Shown here in pieces: positions 1 through 6,623 of a stretch of 9,617 nt of DNA. The position numbers and the translations under genes were made by a program. Source of the DNA: Clostridia bacterium (GTDB lineage Bacteria > Bacillota_A > Clostridia > Oscillospirales > CAG-272); assembly GCA_017395725.1 (NCBI GenBank), contig JAFQOB010000223.1, forward strand, positions 1 through 9,617, in the 5' to 3' direction. The notes beneath the pieces were generated by a model. That model had not been told where the DNA came from. It did no database searches and saw only the letters and a list, made by a program, of their open reading frames with translations. Position 1 is the first letter of the stretch. Each line of letters begins with the position of its first letter.

Positions 1-30
1 CCATTAATTTAAATGTGGTATGCTCTGCTT

Positions 31-1185
31 TTATCCATTATGAGTAAAATCGCCTCTATAAAGCTCAGCATCACCGCGATGCAGTCCCGCCTCAATAACA
101 AGTGTATAATCCCCTGCTTTTACATCATTAAACAACTCTTCCGAATATTCAGCCAAGGCAACCGCAAAGGCACCGTATCTTTCATGGTATTCCGTCTTGC
201 TTACAAGCTTACCCGACTTATCATAAAGCTTCATATACACATAAGTTATAGGATAATCCGAAGAAACAACTCCTATAAGCTTGCCCTTTGAAAGTACTTC
301 AGCATCGGGTTCTCTGTCAAGCGCAAGATATGGAACTATGCTTTTATTTGTCTTATAAACTTCGAGAGTCATAGCTAAGTAATTCTTGTCAAACAGCACT
401 CTGAAAGGATATTTCTTATCAACTCTCCAGGTAGTTTTAACACCGTCCGTTCTCGTTTTGTCAAAAGAATCTGTCTGCTCGATACAGGTTAAATAACTAT
501 TTTCGGGGTCTATCTTGCCGTCAATGTATTCAACGTGAGGCTTCTCTGTAAGCATACGAACGTGGCACATTCCGCTTGTCTCGTTTTTATGCATGATAAT
601 ATCGCCCACATCTGCCATTGTGTAAGCTTCAAAAACCTTTTCTTCACCTGCCGCTTCAAGCATAAATTTAGTATTTTGTGCATTCTCGGGAACTGTAATA
701 TCACCGTGAAGAATACCAATAAATTCATTTTTAAAACTGGGCATATACTGTCTTGCAACGTGGTTTGCAATGGGAGAAAATTGCTGTATTGCACAGTCTG
801 TAGAGGAGTTACATTCTACTCCCCAAAACCACCAGTTTTGATATGTTTTAGCCCTATTATCATCACTCGTAAGATCGCGGAACTTTCCGCCGTTTTCTTC
901 AATGTTTTTCATGAAGTCGCCAAAACTTCTGTTGGAGCTTGCGTATGGCAGACCTCTGTAGGTCACTCCCTTTTCAAAAAGATGACTATACTTCCAGTTC
1001 GGCTTATTAAGAGCCGTACCGCAGGTATCAGCGGGCGTCCATTCAAACATAGCCATTTTACGCATATGGTCTACAGCCGCTTTTCTGAAGCTGCCTTCGG
1101 GCAATGAAAAGGACACAAACTTATAATACTTATGAGGCAAAACACCGTAAGGCAGTCTGCCGTTTTCACACTCTCTGAAATCCAT
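31..1185 (-). CDS. Papain-like (NlpC/P60-type) cysteine hydrolase homolog, copy 1, without signal peptide
   Basis: Predicted 384-residue member of the lipoprotein family repeated in this window. The ATG at 1185 is chosen because AAGGAG lies 9 nt upstream; a longer in-frame ORF to 1248 would overlap the end of copy 2 and adds only unrelated residues. Visible parts: an N-terminal helical stretch (about 15-50) matching 'YKFV..LPEG.F.[RK].AAV'; a 'GLPY' motif near 78-81; candidate nucleophile Cys125 in 'VECNSST'; 'GDIIM' at 194-198; candidate His208; 'EQTD' at 236-239; and a C-terminal beta-rich module from about 285. It starts abruptly where the mature parts of its paralogs begin, so the lipoprotein signal and linker are missing and the product should stay in the cytoplasm unless exported otherwise. 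It lies 32 nt after copy 2 and is probably co-transcribed with it. Its closest relative here is copy 2 (shared 'NIEENGGKFRD' and 'ARQYMPSF'). The enzymatic role is inferred from motif order; the substrate is unknown. Confidence 0.85.
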   Translation of the reverse strand: MDFRECENGRLPYGVLPHKYYKFVSFSLPEGSFRKAAVDHMRKMAMFEWTPADTCGTALNKPNWKYSHLFEKGVTYRGLPYASSNRSFGDFMKNIEENGGKFRDLTSDDNRAKTYQNWWFWGVECNSSTDCAIQQFSPIANHVARQYMPSFKNEFIGILHGDITVPENAQNTKFMLEAAGEEKVFEAYTMADVGDIIMHKNETSGMCHVRMLTEKPHVEYIDGKIDPENSYLTCIEQTDSFDKTRTDGVKTTWRVDKKYPFRVLFDKNYLAMTLEVYKTNKSIVPYLALDREPDAEVLSKGKLIGVVSSDYPITYVYMKLYDKSGKLVSKTEYHERYGAFAVALAEYSEELFNDVKAGDYTLVIEAGLHRGDAELYRGDFTHNG

Positions 1186-1194
1186 ATAACTCTT

Positions 1195-1200
1195 CTCCTT
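1195..1200 (-). promoter_or_regulatory. Ribosome binding site deciding the start of copy 1
   Basis: AAGGAG followed by 9 nt and then ATG at 1185. This strong site fixes a short start without signal peptide. No comparable site precedes the upstream in-frame ATG at 1248, which lies inside the coding region of copy 2. Confidence 0.75.
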
Positions 1201-1217
1201 AATTATCAAATGCAAAA

Positions 1218-2516
1218 TTAACCGTTGTATGTGAAATCTACTCTGCACAATTCAGCACTGCCGCAGTTAAGCCCAGCTTCGATAACGAGGGTGTATTCCC
1301 CTGCCTTAACGTCATCCTTAAACAAAGCAAACGAATGATTTCTTAAAGCTAATTTCATTACACCGTTACGCTCGTGTTGCGCCACTCTGCTTACCATTTC
1401 CCCCGCTTTATTATAAAGCTCAATGTAACAATATTGAATCGGATAATCGGAAGTAATATTTCCGCTAAGCATTCCCTTTGCCAAAGCAGATGCTGAAGGC
1501 ACGTCATCAAGAGCAAGGTAAGGGATTACAGAGATGTTAGTCTCATAGACTTCAAGGGTTATAGGCAAATAATTCTTTGTATAAAGGTCGGTGAAAGAAT
1601 ACTGCTTATCAACACGCCAAGTACTCAATATCCCGTCTTTTTTTCTTGAATCATCAAAAGCGTCTGTCTGTTCAACACATTTAACGTAGCTTCTGCTGGG
1701 ATTAATTTTACCTGTACCGTTTCTTATAACTTCCGGTTCAACAGAAATCATACGAACATGGCAAAGTCCTGAATCTTCATTCTTTTGCATAATGATATCA
1801 CCAAGCTTTAGCTGTGAGTAAGCCTCATACAATGTTTCAGCACTGTTCTCCTTTACGATCAACTCAGTCTTACGAAGTCCCGGAGTAACCTTTATGTCCC
1901 CCAATACAACACCAATAAATTCATCAGTAAAACTGGGCATATATTGACGAGCAACGTTTCTGGCAATAGGAGAAAACTGCTGTATAGCTGCATTGGTAGA
2001 CGAGTTACATTCAACGCCCCATGTTTTCATATTATTGCCTGTTTCTTGCATCTCATCTAAAGGAGTAGTATCGCGGAACTTCCCACCGTTTTCTTCTATG
2101 TTCTTTATAAACTCATCATAGGCTCTGTTTCCGCTTGAATAAGGAAGACCGGTATAGGTAGTACCCGCTTTAAGCTCAAAAGTATATTTCCAATTTTCTC
2201 TGTTTAGACCAAATGAATAATCGACAGCGGGAGTCCACTCTAAAGAAGCCATTTTTTTCATATAGTCAACAGCGGCCTGTCTAAAGTTTTCAGGAAGTTC
2301 AAACTGCACGAATTTTGCATAATCTTCAGGCTTGATTCCCTCGGGAAGAGCACTCACCTTTTTTTCAGGCTCATTGTCGGGAGCCTCACTACCTGTCTGC
2401 TCACTGTCTGTCTGCTGGATTTTTGTTTCTTCGCCATTGTTCTTATCAGCGTTTCCGCAAGCAACAAGAGCCAAAGACAACATCAAAACAAACAGCATAA
2501 TCAATATTTTTTTCAT
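1218..2516 (-). CDS. Papain-like (NlpC/P60-type) surface lipoprotein, copy 2
   Basis: Predicted 432-residue lipoprotein. The ATG at 2516 is preferred over the GTG at 2525 because GAGGTGA lies 5 nt upstream of the ATG and the GTG is part of that ribosome binding site. Residues 1-19 are a hydrophobic signal ending in the lipobox 'LVAC' (Cys20), followed by a polar Glu/Gln/Asp-rich linker to about residue 54. The central domain carries 'GLPY' (123-126), candidate nucleophile Cys170 in 'VECNSST', 'GDIIM' (239-243), candidate general base His253 and 'EQTD' (282-285). A beta-rich module fills roughly the last 100 residues and ends in '[DI]FTYNG', as in its relatives. The Cys, then Gly-Asp, then His order is typical of NlpC/P60-like hydrolases acting on peptidoglycan or other amide bonds; the assignment is inference without a profile search. 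First gene of a two-gene operon with copy 1, divergent from the AraC-type regulator. Confidence 0.87.
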   Translation of the reverse strand: MKKILIMLFVLMLSLALVACGNADKNNGEETKIQQTDSEQTGSEAPDNEPEKKVSALPEGIKPEDYAKFVQFELPENFRQAAVDYMKKMASLEWTPAVDYSFGLNRENWKYTFELKAGTTYTGLPYSSGNRAYDEFIKNIEENGGKFRDTTPLDEMQETGNNMKTWGVECNSSTNAAIQQFSPIARNVARQYMPSFTDEFIGVVLGDIKVTPGLRKTELIVKENSAETLYEAYSQLKLGDIIMQKNEDSGLCHVRMISVEPEVIRNGTGKINPSRSYVKCVEQTDAFDDSRKKDGILSTWRVDKQYSFTDLYTKNYLPITLEVYETNISVIPYLALDDVPSASALAKGMLSGNITSDYPIQYCYIELYNKAGEMVSRVAQHERNGVMKLALRNHSFALFKDDVKAGEYTLVIEAGLNCGSAELCRVDFTYNG

Positions 2517-2521
2517 ACGGT

Positions 2522-2528
2522 TCACCTC
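2522..2528 (-). promoter_or_regulatory. Ribosome binding site of copy 2
   Basis: GAGGTGA followed by ACCGT and ATG at 2516. It overlaps the upstream in-frame GTG at 2525, which argues against that GTG as the start. Confidence 0.75.
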
Positions 2529-2551
2529 ATAAAAAGATTTTATCTAAAAAC

Positions 2552-2579
2552 AGTATACCATAGCTTCACAAAATCACAA
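2552..2579 (-). promoter_or_regulatory. Extended -10 promoter for the copy 2/copy 1 operon
   Basis: On the minus strand, TTGTGA (2574-2579), a 16-nt spacer, then TATACT (2552-2557) preceded by TGG, an extended -10 element. Transcription would start near 2545, giving a leader of about 29 nt. The -35 is imperfect, which would suit a promoter helped by an activator such as the divergent AraC-type protein. Confidence 0.6.
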
Positions 2580-2608
2580 ATAACAAAAACAAAATACACT
2601 TGCACAAA
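2566..2608 (+). promoter_or_regulatory. Candidate operator: CACAAA repeats between divergent promoters
   Basis: CACAAA occurs at 2567-2572, 2575-2580 and 2603-2608, all on the plus strand. The first two are part of the direct repeat TCACAAA with 8-bp period and cover the -35 of the copy 2 promoter; the third follows the -35 of the regulator. AraC-family proteins often bind direct repeats next to a -35, so this is a plausible site, but the region is A-rich and the repeats could be chance. Confidence 0.3.
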
Positions 2609-2628
2609 AGATAGATTTATGCTATAAT
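2600..2628 (+). promoter_or_regulatory. Sigma-A-type promoter of the AraC-type regulator
   Basis: TTGCAC (2600-2605), a 17-nt spacer and a perfect TATAAT (2623-2628). Transcription should begin near 2635, only about 10 nt before the ATG at 2645, so the ribosome binding site GGGTGA (2635-2640) would sit at the 5' end of the message. Confidence 0.75.
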
Positions 2629-2644
2629 AAAACCGGGTGATATA

Positions 2645-3442
2645 ATGATTGTTAAATATGTTAATATAAACAAAGTAAATTACGCATTACACAAACATCC
2701 TGTATGGGAAATATTGTATTATACCGAGGGCAAAGGCTATCTTGAAACGGAAACAGAAAACATACCTTTTGGAAAAGGGACAATAATACTTGTTCCCCCG
2801 AACTTCATACACGGCACTTTTTCGAAAAACGGGTCAGTAAATATTTCCGTAGGCGGCGATTTCAACCATCTTTTTATGTTTGATTCCCCCATTATATTAA
2901 CAGACACGCCCTCAAAAGACGGAGAATCGTTAGTAAAGCTAATATTCAACAACAGATATTCAGCCCCCGACTATTTGTCAACGTTATGCAATGCATACGT
3001 ACAATTTATACTTCAAAACGCACAACCGCAGTCCCATATTCAACGCTCGGTAAACGAAATTATTCGAATAATAACCGAAAAATTTTACGATTCAACCTTT
3101 GACCTAAACAATATATTGAACGAAAGCGGCTATGCAGAAGATTACATAAGAGCACAATTTAAAAGCATAACCGGAGACACACCGGTGCGTTATTTAACAA
3201 AAATAAGAATAGACCACGCGAAAAAGCTCTTTGATATTTACGGAGAAATAATAACCGTTTCAGAGGCAGCCAACACCTGCGGCTTTGACGATCCAATATA
3301 CTTTTCACGACGCTTCAAAGAATTTACCGGAGTATCGCCCGACAACTACAAAAAGAAAAACAAAAGCGATAACAGAAACATATTTATCGAAAAGAAAAGG
3401 CAAAAAAACATTGAATATGTTACGTATAAAAACAAGCAATAA
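2645..3442 (+). CDS. AraC-family transcriptional regulator with N-terminal cupin domain
   Basis: A 265-residue DNA-binding regulator with the common two-part layout. Residues about 1-95 look like a cupin sensing domain ('HKHPVWEILYYTEGKG' near 16-31 and 'PPNFIHG' near 51-57, the usual conserved histidines). Residues about 135-236 form the AraC DNA-binding domain: a first helix-turn-helix around 153-177 and a second around 204-229, with the family signature 'AANTCGFDDPIYFSRRFKEFTG' split around residue 215 and 'SPDNYKK' after it. A lysine-rich tail of about 28 residues follows, longer than needed for the fold. Cupin AraC proteins usually sense small molecules such as sugars; the ligand here is unknown. 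It is divergent from the copy 2/copy 1 operon across 128 bp, the arrangement expected of a local regulator of that operon. GGGTGA lies 4 nt before the ATG, and the next in-frame Met is residue 78, so the start is secure. Confidence 0.93.
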   Translation: MIVKYVNINKVNYALHKHPVWEILYYTEGKGYLETETENIPFGKGTIILVPPNFIHGTFSKNGSVNISVGGDFNHLFMFDSPIILTDTPSKDGESLVKLIFNNRYSAPDYLSTLCNAYVQFILQNAQPQSHIQRSVNEIIRIITEKFYDSTFDLNNILNESGYAEDYIRAQFKSITGDTPVRYLTKIRIDHAKKLFDIYGEIITVSEAANTCGFDDPIYFSRRFKEFTGVSPDNYKKKNKSDNRNIFIEKKRQKNIEYVTYKNKQ

Positions 3443-3481
3443 AAAAACATCTGTAAAAATATGTTTACAGATGTTTTTTTT
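3441..3481. terminator. Bidirectional intrinsic terminator between the AraC-type gene and the AEC permease
   Basis: A perfect inverted repeat, 3441-3457 with 3464-3480, is separated by a 6-nt loop. The core is ACATCTGT/ACAGATGT, flanked by A7 on the left and T8 on the right, so each strand has a hairpin followed by a U-tract. The left arm begins at the regulator's stop codon and the right arm ends 15 nt before the stop of the convergent permease, so it can serve both genes. Confidence 0.9.
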
Positions 3482-3495
3482 ATAAATTAAATAAA

Positions 3496-4470
3496 TTACC
3501 AAACCTGAACAAACAGATAATACATCAACGGCAAAGTAGCAACACCGAAAATGCTTGAAATCAATGCCATAGAGGCGCCTGTTTTAGGGTCTCCGCCGTA
3601 GGCTGCGGGATAAACGATAGTATTAAGTCCCAAAGGTGCAGCAAATGCAATCAAGGTAAGAATTATAATAGTGTCACTTGAACCAATAATCTTATGAATG
3701 ATCACAAAAAATGCGGGAATAATTATGAGTCTGAATAAAGAAACAATGTACACTCTTTTTTCTTTAAAGAGGTCGCCCAAAGGATAATTACCGAGAACCA
3801 TACCCGCAAGCAACATTGCGATAGGCCCCATGCAGTCAACTGCATTGTTCAAAACCGTGTTAATAAAAGGCACCTCAAGAATCTTACCGCTTGCCCCTGT
3901 TAAGCCAAGTACCATACCTAAATAAATTGCCAACATAGGAGGAGAGGTAATACCTCTGATCATATTCTTTACAACGCCTGTATTTCTGTCTTTAGGAATA
4001 AGAATATACATTCCCCAAGCGTATGTAAATATGTTCAAAACTTGGCAGAACATCGAATACTTAAACAGCATATCGTCGCCAAACACAGAAAGAATCAAAA
4101 AGTTACCGAGGAAACCGTAATTTGCAAAAGCAATAGCATATCTGTATATGTTTCTTTGGTATGCCGCATCTCTGTTTTCTTTGTAATTTCTGACAAAAAG
4201 CTTTGAAAGAAAACCCGCTATTAAGATAGCAATAATAATCGTTATACCGCCGTAAACAATCAAAGGGGCATTCTCTTTCAAGTTTGAAACCGTACACTTA
4301 GTCATTTGGTTGTAGAGATTCAATGCCGGCATAAAAATAAACATTTCCATTTTGGAGAGATTTGCATAGGCATTAGCTTCAACGACGTTATATCTTCGGA
4401 GCAAATACCCTACCAGCATAAATAAGAATATAACAAGCATCTGACTGACAGTTAATTTAAAAACTTCCAT
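3496..4470 (-). CDS. AEC (auxin efflux carrier) family permease
   Basis: A 324-residue membrane protein, close to the usual length of the bacterial AEC family. About ten hydrophobic segments are visible, roughly at 8-25, 42-55, 68-90, 110-131, 137-158, 176-192, 205-228, 238-260, 267-290 and 298-321. Family hallmarks include 'ANYGFLGNF' (116-124), 'SPPMLAIYLGMVLGL' (176-190), 'GPIAMLLAGMVLG' (215-227) and 'AAPLGLNTIVYPAAYGGD' (277-294), whose broken helices line the transport path in this fold. Characterised bacterial members carry malate, malonate or other organic anions; the substrate cannot be read from sequence. AGGTG lies 8 nt upstream of the ATG at 4470. It has its own promoter, and a terminator shields it from the upstream deacetylase-like genes, so it is probably monocistronic. 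No evident functional link to its neighbours. Confidence 0.92.
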   Translation of the reverse strand: MEVFKLTVSQMLVIFLFMLVGYLLRRYNVVEANAYANLSKMEMFIFMPALNLYNQMTKCTVSNLKENAPLIVYGGITIIIAILIAGFLSKLFVRNYKENRDAAYQRNIYRYAIAFANYGFLGNFLILSVFGDDMLFKYSMFCQVLNIFTYAWGMYILIPKDRNTGVVKNMIRGITSPPMLAIYLGMVLGLTGASGKILEVPFINTVLNNAVDCMGPIAMLLAGMVLGNYPLGDLFKEKRVYIVSLFRLIIIPAFFVIIHKIIGSSDTIIILTLIAFAAPLGLNTIVYPAAYGGDPKTGASMALISSIFGVATLPLMYYLFVQVW

Positions 4471-4514
4471 AATTTAAACACCTAAAAAATAAAACTAAAA
4501 AACTACTGTCGGTA

Positions 4515-4543
4515 ATTATATACCAAATCAAAAAATATATCAA
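4515..4543 (-). promoter_or_regulatory. Sigma-A-type promoter of the AEC permease
   Basis: On the minus strand, TTGATA (4538-4543), a 17-nt spacer and a perfect TATAAT (4515-4520). The predicted start of transcription is near 4508, about 38 nt before the ATG. Confidence 0.75.
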
Positions 4544-4566
4544 TAGTAATATGCAACAAAAAACTT

Positions 4567-4604
4567 AAGAGAGACAACCCAAAAATTTATGGGGTGTCTC
4601 TCTT
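4567..4604 (-). terminator. Intrinsic terminator ending the deacetylase-like operon
   Basis: A 10-bp stem (4567-4576 with 4595-4604) continues past one A/G mismatch into three C-G pairs (4578-4580 with 4591-4593), with a 10-nt loop. On the minus strand the hairpin is followed by AAG and six T. It lies 21 nt after the stop codon at 4626. The plus strand also has TTTTCTTT after it, so it could work both ways, although no plus-strand gene ends here. Confidence 0.88.
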
Positions 4605-4625
4605 TTCTTTATACAAATTCTAAAA

Positions 4626-5558
4626 TCAGTCCTGGAAGTCAATGAGTTCTTCCATAGAAAGGTGCTCAAAACCTGCATCAAGAAGAGTCTTGCAAGCGAA
4701 CGCAACCTTATCAGCAAAGTCAGGCTCGTATGCAAAATAATCATCATAGAAGTACTGCTCATGCATAAGTATACCAACGTATTCCTGCTTAACAAGCTCC
4801 TCAAATTTTGAGGGGAAATCACAGAGTCTTACAGCATTCATAGTGATACCTGCAAATCTGTTGTAGACCATACCTGTTTCAGGATCCTTATACATTTTAA
4901 TCTTTCCGAAATATTCATCAGCTTCCTTATCTTCAAGGTGATTGTAGTTGCAAAGACAAGGCATACCGGAAAGTCCGTTTGTAGCTCTTACACAAACACT
5001 TGCTTTACTAACGGGAAGCTCTTTATTCTTAGCAAGATTAAAATTATGTTCTGTAGAAAACGCGCTTCTGATTTCAGGATAGTCAAGGCGATTACCTGTT
5101 GTACAAGTCATCATCTTTGCACCCTTGTCAATAAGAGCCTGAACACCTTCTTTGGTCATTACTACCCAGTGAGTAACAAGACTCTTTGTAATCATTTCCT
5201 TGCCGGCGAATCTTTCGATTGCCTTTTCAATAGCAGTATAATCCTTCCAAACCTCGTCGTATGTAGCGTTGATGTAAGGATAGTCGGGAAGCTCATGCTT
5301 AGAATGGAAACCGAACTTTATCCAATCTTTATTTGCAAGAAATTCTTCTTTGTATGCATCAGTCATTTTTGCAAGATTCCAAGACTTATCAAGAGTTTCA
5401 TAAAAAAGGTTAAACTGAACCTTCAAACCATATTTTTCATGCAATTCTTTGTGAGCCTTAAGATAAGGGTCATCAAAAATACTTGCAGGTCTGTTTTTTG
5501 TAAGATTCTCAAGAAATCTGATATTGTCGTCAACAAAATAAGTAAAATACTGTTTCAT
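4626..5558 (-). CDS. Polysaccharide-deacetylase-like (NodB-like) protein, tandem copy A
   Basis: A 310-residue protein without signal peptide or membrane segment, so probably cytoplasmic. I place it near the polysaccharide deacetylase/NodB-like superfamily on motifs: 'YFVDD' (7-11) in the place of the metal-binding and catalytic Asp pair; 'FGFHSKHEL' (82-90) in the place of the metal-binding His motif; 'THWV' (129-132); and 'LMHEQYFYDDY' (264-274), like the late Leu-His motif. The His pair is H-x2-H (85, 88) rather than the usual H-x3-H, so activity or substrate may differ. Such enzymes remove N- or O-acetyl groups from sugars. It is 74 nt downstream of the near-twin copy B, and the start is confirmed by the shared MKQY N-terminus; its ribosome binding site (AAAGG) is weak and about 11 nt away. 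It is the last gene before a terminator. Confidence is high for a real gene, moderate for the superfamily. Confidence 0.82.
   Translation of the reverse strand: MKQYFTYFVDDNIRFLENLTKNRPASIFDDPYLKAHKELHEKYGLKVQFNLFYETLDKSWNLAKMTDAYKEEFLANKDWIKFGFHSKHELPDYPYINATYDEVWKDYTAIEKAIERFAGKEMITKSLVTHWVVMTKEGVQALIDKGAKMMTCTTGNRLDYPEIRSAFSTEHNFNLAKNKELPVSKASVCVRATNGLSGMPCLCNYNHLEDKEADEYFGKIKMYKDPETGMVYNRFAGITMNAVRLCDFPSKFEELVKQEYVGILMHEQYFYDDYFAYEPDFADKVAFACKTLLDAGFEHLSMEELIDFQD
5461..5514 (-). repeat. 54-bp exact repeat inside deacetylase-like copy A
   Basis: Identical at every base to 6459-6512 in copy B; with one mismatch the match extends to 64 bp (5451-5514 with 6449-6512). It encodes about residues 15-33 in both proteins. 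It is a remnant of tandem duplication or of later gene conversion. Confidence 0.9.
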
Positions 5559-5597
5559 AATAAAATTAACCTTTCTTATTTAATCCTCTAATATTCA

Positions 5598-5619
5598 GCG
5601 ACATACAAAACGTATGCGC
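5598..5619. other. Hairpin-forming inverted repeat between the two deacetylase-like genes
   Basis: GCG-a-CATAC, a 5-nt loop, then GTATG-CGC: an 8-bp stem with one bulged base (5601). In the minus-strand transcript no U-tract follows, so it is not a normal terminator for that direction. It may stabilise or punctuate the operon mRNA, or act as a weak plus-strand stop (CCTTTT follows). Confidence 0.5.
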
Positions 5620-5632
5620 CTTTTACTAATTA

Positions 5633-6556
5633 TTATTTATTCTGAAGGTCAACCAACTCGTCCATCAAGATAGGTTCAAATCCTGCATCAAGCATTGCCT
5701 TCCAAGCATAACCTACTTTTTCTGCAAAGTCAGGCTCGTATGCAAAGTAATCATCATAGAAATACTGCTCGTGCATAGCAAGACAAGTGTGCTCATACTT
5801 TTTGAGATTATTGAGAATGGGGTCAAAGTCAGAAAGTTTGGTTGCATTCAAAAGAATACAAGCAAATCTGTTCATATACATACCGGTCTCGGGTTCTTGG
5901 TACATCTGAATCTTACCAAGGTACTTATCAACACCTTCGTTATCGAGGTGATTGAAGTTACCGAATGTAAAGCCGCCGCCTTTTCTCTGGCTAACGAAAG
6001 CTTCACTTACGGGAAGATTCTTGTTTTCATTTAGTTTGAAGTTATGCTCGGTAGAAAATGTACTTCTTGCTTCGGGAAAATCAACCTTATCGCCCATAGT
6101 ACAGGAAATCATTTCAATTCCTTTATCCTTAAGCGCCATCAAGCCCTCTTTGGTCATTGTAACCCAGTGAGCAATAGCACTTCTTGTGAGCATTTCTTTA
6201 CCGGCAAATCTAATTACTTCTTTTTCGATATCCGTATAGTCTTTCATAACCTCATCGTACGTAGCATTAAGATAGGGCCAGTCGGGAAGCTCATGTCTTG
6301 CGTGGAAACCGAATCTCATCCAATCCTTGTTTGCAAGGAATTCTTCCTTGTAAGCATCGGTCATCATAGAGAGATCCCATTTTTTGTCAAGAGTCTGATA
6401 GAAAAGGTTAAACTGAACCTTCAAATTATATTTTTCGTGCAATTCCTTGTGAGCCTTGAGATAAGGGTCATCAAAAATACTTGCAGGTCTGTTTTTTGTA
6501 AGGTTTTCAAAAACCCTAATAGTGTCGTCAACAAAATAAGTAAGATACTGTTTCAT
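5633..6556 (-). CDS. Polysaccharide-deacetylase-like (NodB-like) protein, tandem copy B
   Basis: A 307-residue tandem paralog of copy A; by eye 84 of the first 100 residues are identical. It has the same landmarks: 'YFVDD' (7-11), 'FGFHARHEL' (82-90, His85 and His88), 'AHWV' (129-132) and 'AMHEQYFYDDY' (260-270). The two differ most around residues 185-205, where copy B has 'RKGGGFTFGNFNHL' and copy A has a Cys-containing 'SGMPCLCNYNHL', a likely substrate-facing loop. There is no export signal, so it probably acts in the cytoplasm. AGAGGA lies 6 nt upstream of the ATG at 6556. It is 67 nt after lipoprotein copy 3 with no terminator between, so the two are probably co-transcribed. The enzyme family assignment rests on motifs alone; another NodB-fold hydrolase activity is possible. 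Confidence 0.82.
   Translation of the reverse strand: MKQYLTYFVDDTIRVFENLTKNRPASIFDDPYLKAHKELHEKYNLKVQFNLFYQTLDKKWDLSMMTDAYKEEFLANKDWMRFGFHARHELPDWPYLNATYDEVMKDYTDIEKEVIRFAGKEMLTRSAIAHWVTMTKEGLMALKDKGIEMISCTMGDKVDFPEARSTFSTEHNFKLNENKNLPVSEAFVSQRKGGGFTFGNFNHLDNEGVDKYLGKIQMYQEPETGMYMNRFACILLNATKLSDFDPILNNLKKYEHTCLAMHEQYFYDDYFAYEPDFAEKVGYAWKAMLDAGFEPILMDELVDLQNK
6459..6512 (-). repeat. 54-bp exact repeat inside deacetylase-like copy B
   Basis: Partner of 5461-5514. The identical block covers sequence for residues 15-33, while other parts of the pair have diverged at silent and replacement sites. Confidence 0.9.
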
Positions 6557-6623
6557 ATTAAATCCTCTTCCGATTATAAGCTAAGATAGTAGTGTAATAT
6601 TGTTGTTTTAATTAGTCTTTTTA

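Noticed and set aside
1..30. Left edge downstream of copy 1
   Set aside because: Only 30 bases; no hairpin, promoter or start signal can be supported.
31..90. RGD tripeptides near the C-terminus of copy 1 as an integrin-binding signal
   Set aside because: They fall in a conserved family segment where other copies have 'CGS' or 'SGN', and copy 1 lacks export. Three residues are too few to support a role.
535..1107. Plus-strand open frame of 190 codons opposite copy 1
   Set aside because: It lies wholly antisense to a well-supported gene and has no convincing ribosome binding site. Its Cys/Phe-rich composition looks like a shadow frame.
1186..1248. Start of copy 1 at 1248
   Set aside because: It would overlap the end of copy 2 and add 21 residues without signal-peptide or family character. 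The strong ribosome binding site points to 1185.
2514..2525. GTG at 2525 as the start of copy 2
   Set aside because: The GTG is part of the GAGGTGA ribosome binding site that serves the ATG at 2516.
2641..2646. Second TATAAT overlapping the AraC-type start codon
   Set aside because: Transcripts from it would lack the start codon. The TATAAT at 2623-2628 with its -35 explains the gene.
4938..5591. Plus-strand open frame of 217 codons opposite deacetylase-like copy A
   Set aside because: A similar antisense frame exists opposite copy B (6044-6589) only because the two sense genes are duplicates. No independent start signals or recognisable motifs.
6573..6578. TATAAT upstream of deacetylase-like copy B as a promoter
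   Set aside because: No acceptable -35 hexamer at 16-18 nt, and transcription would start inside the ribosome binding site.
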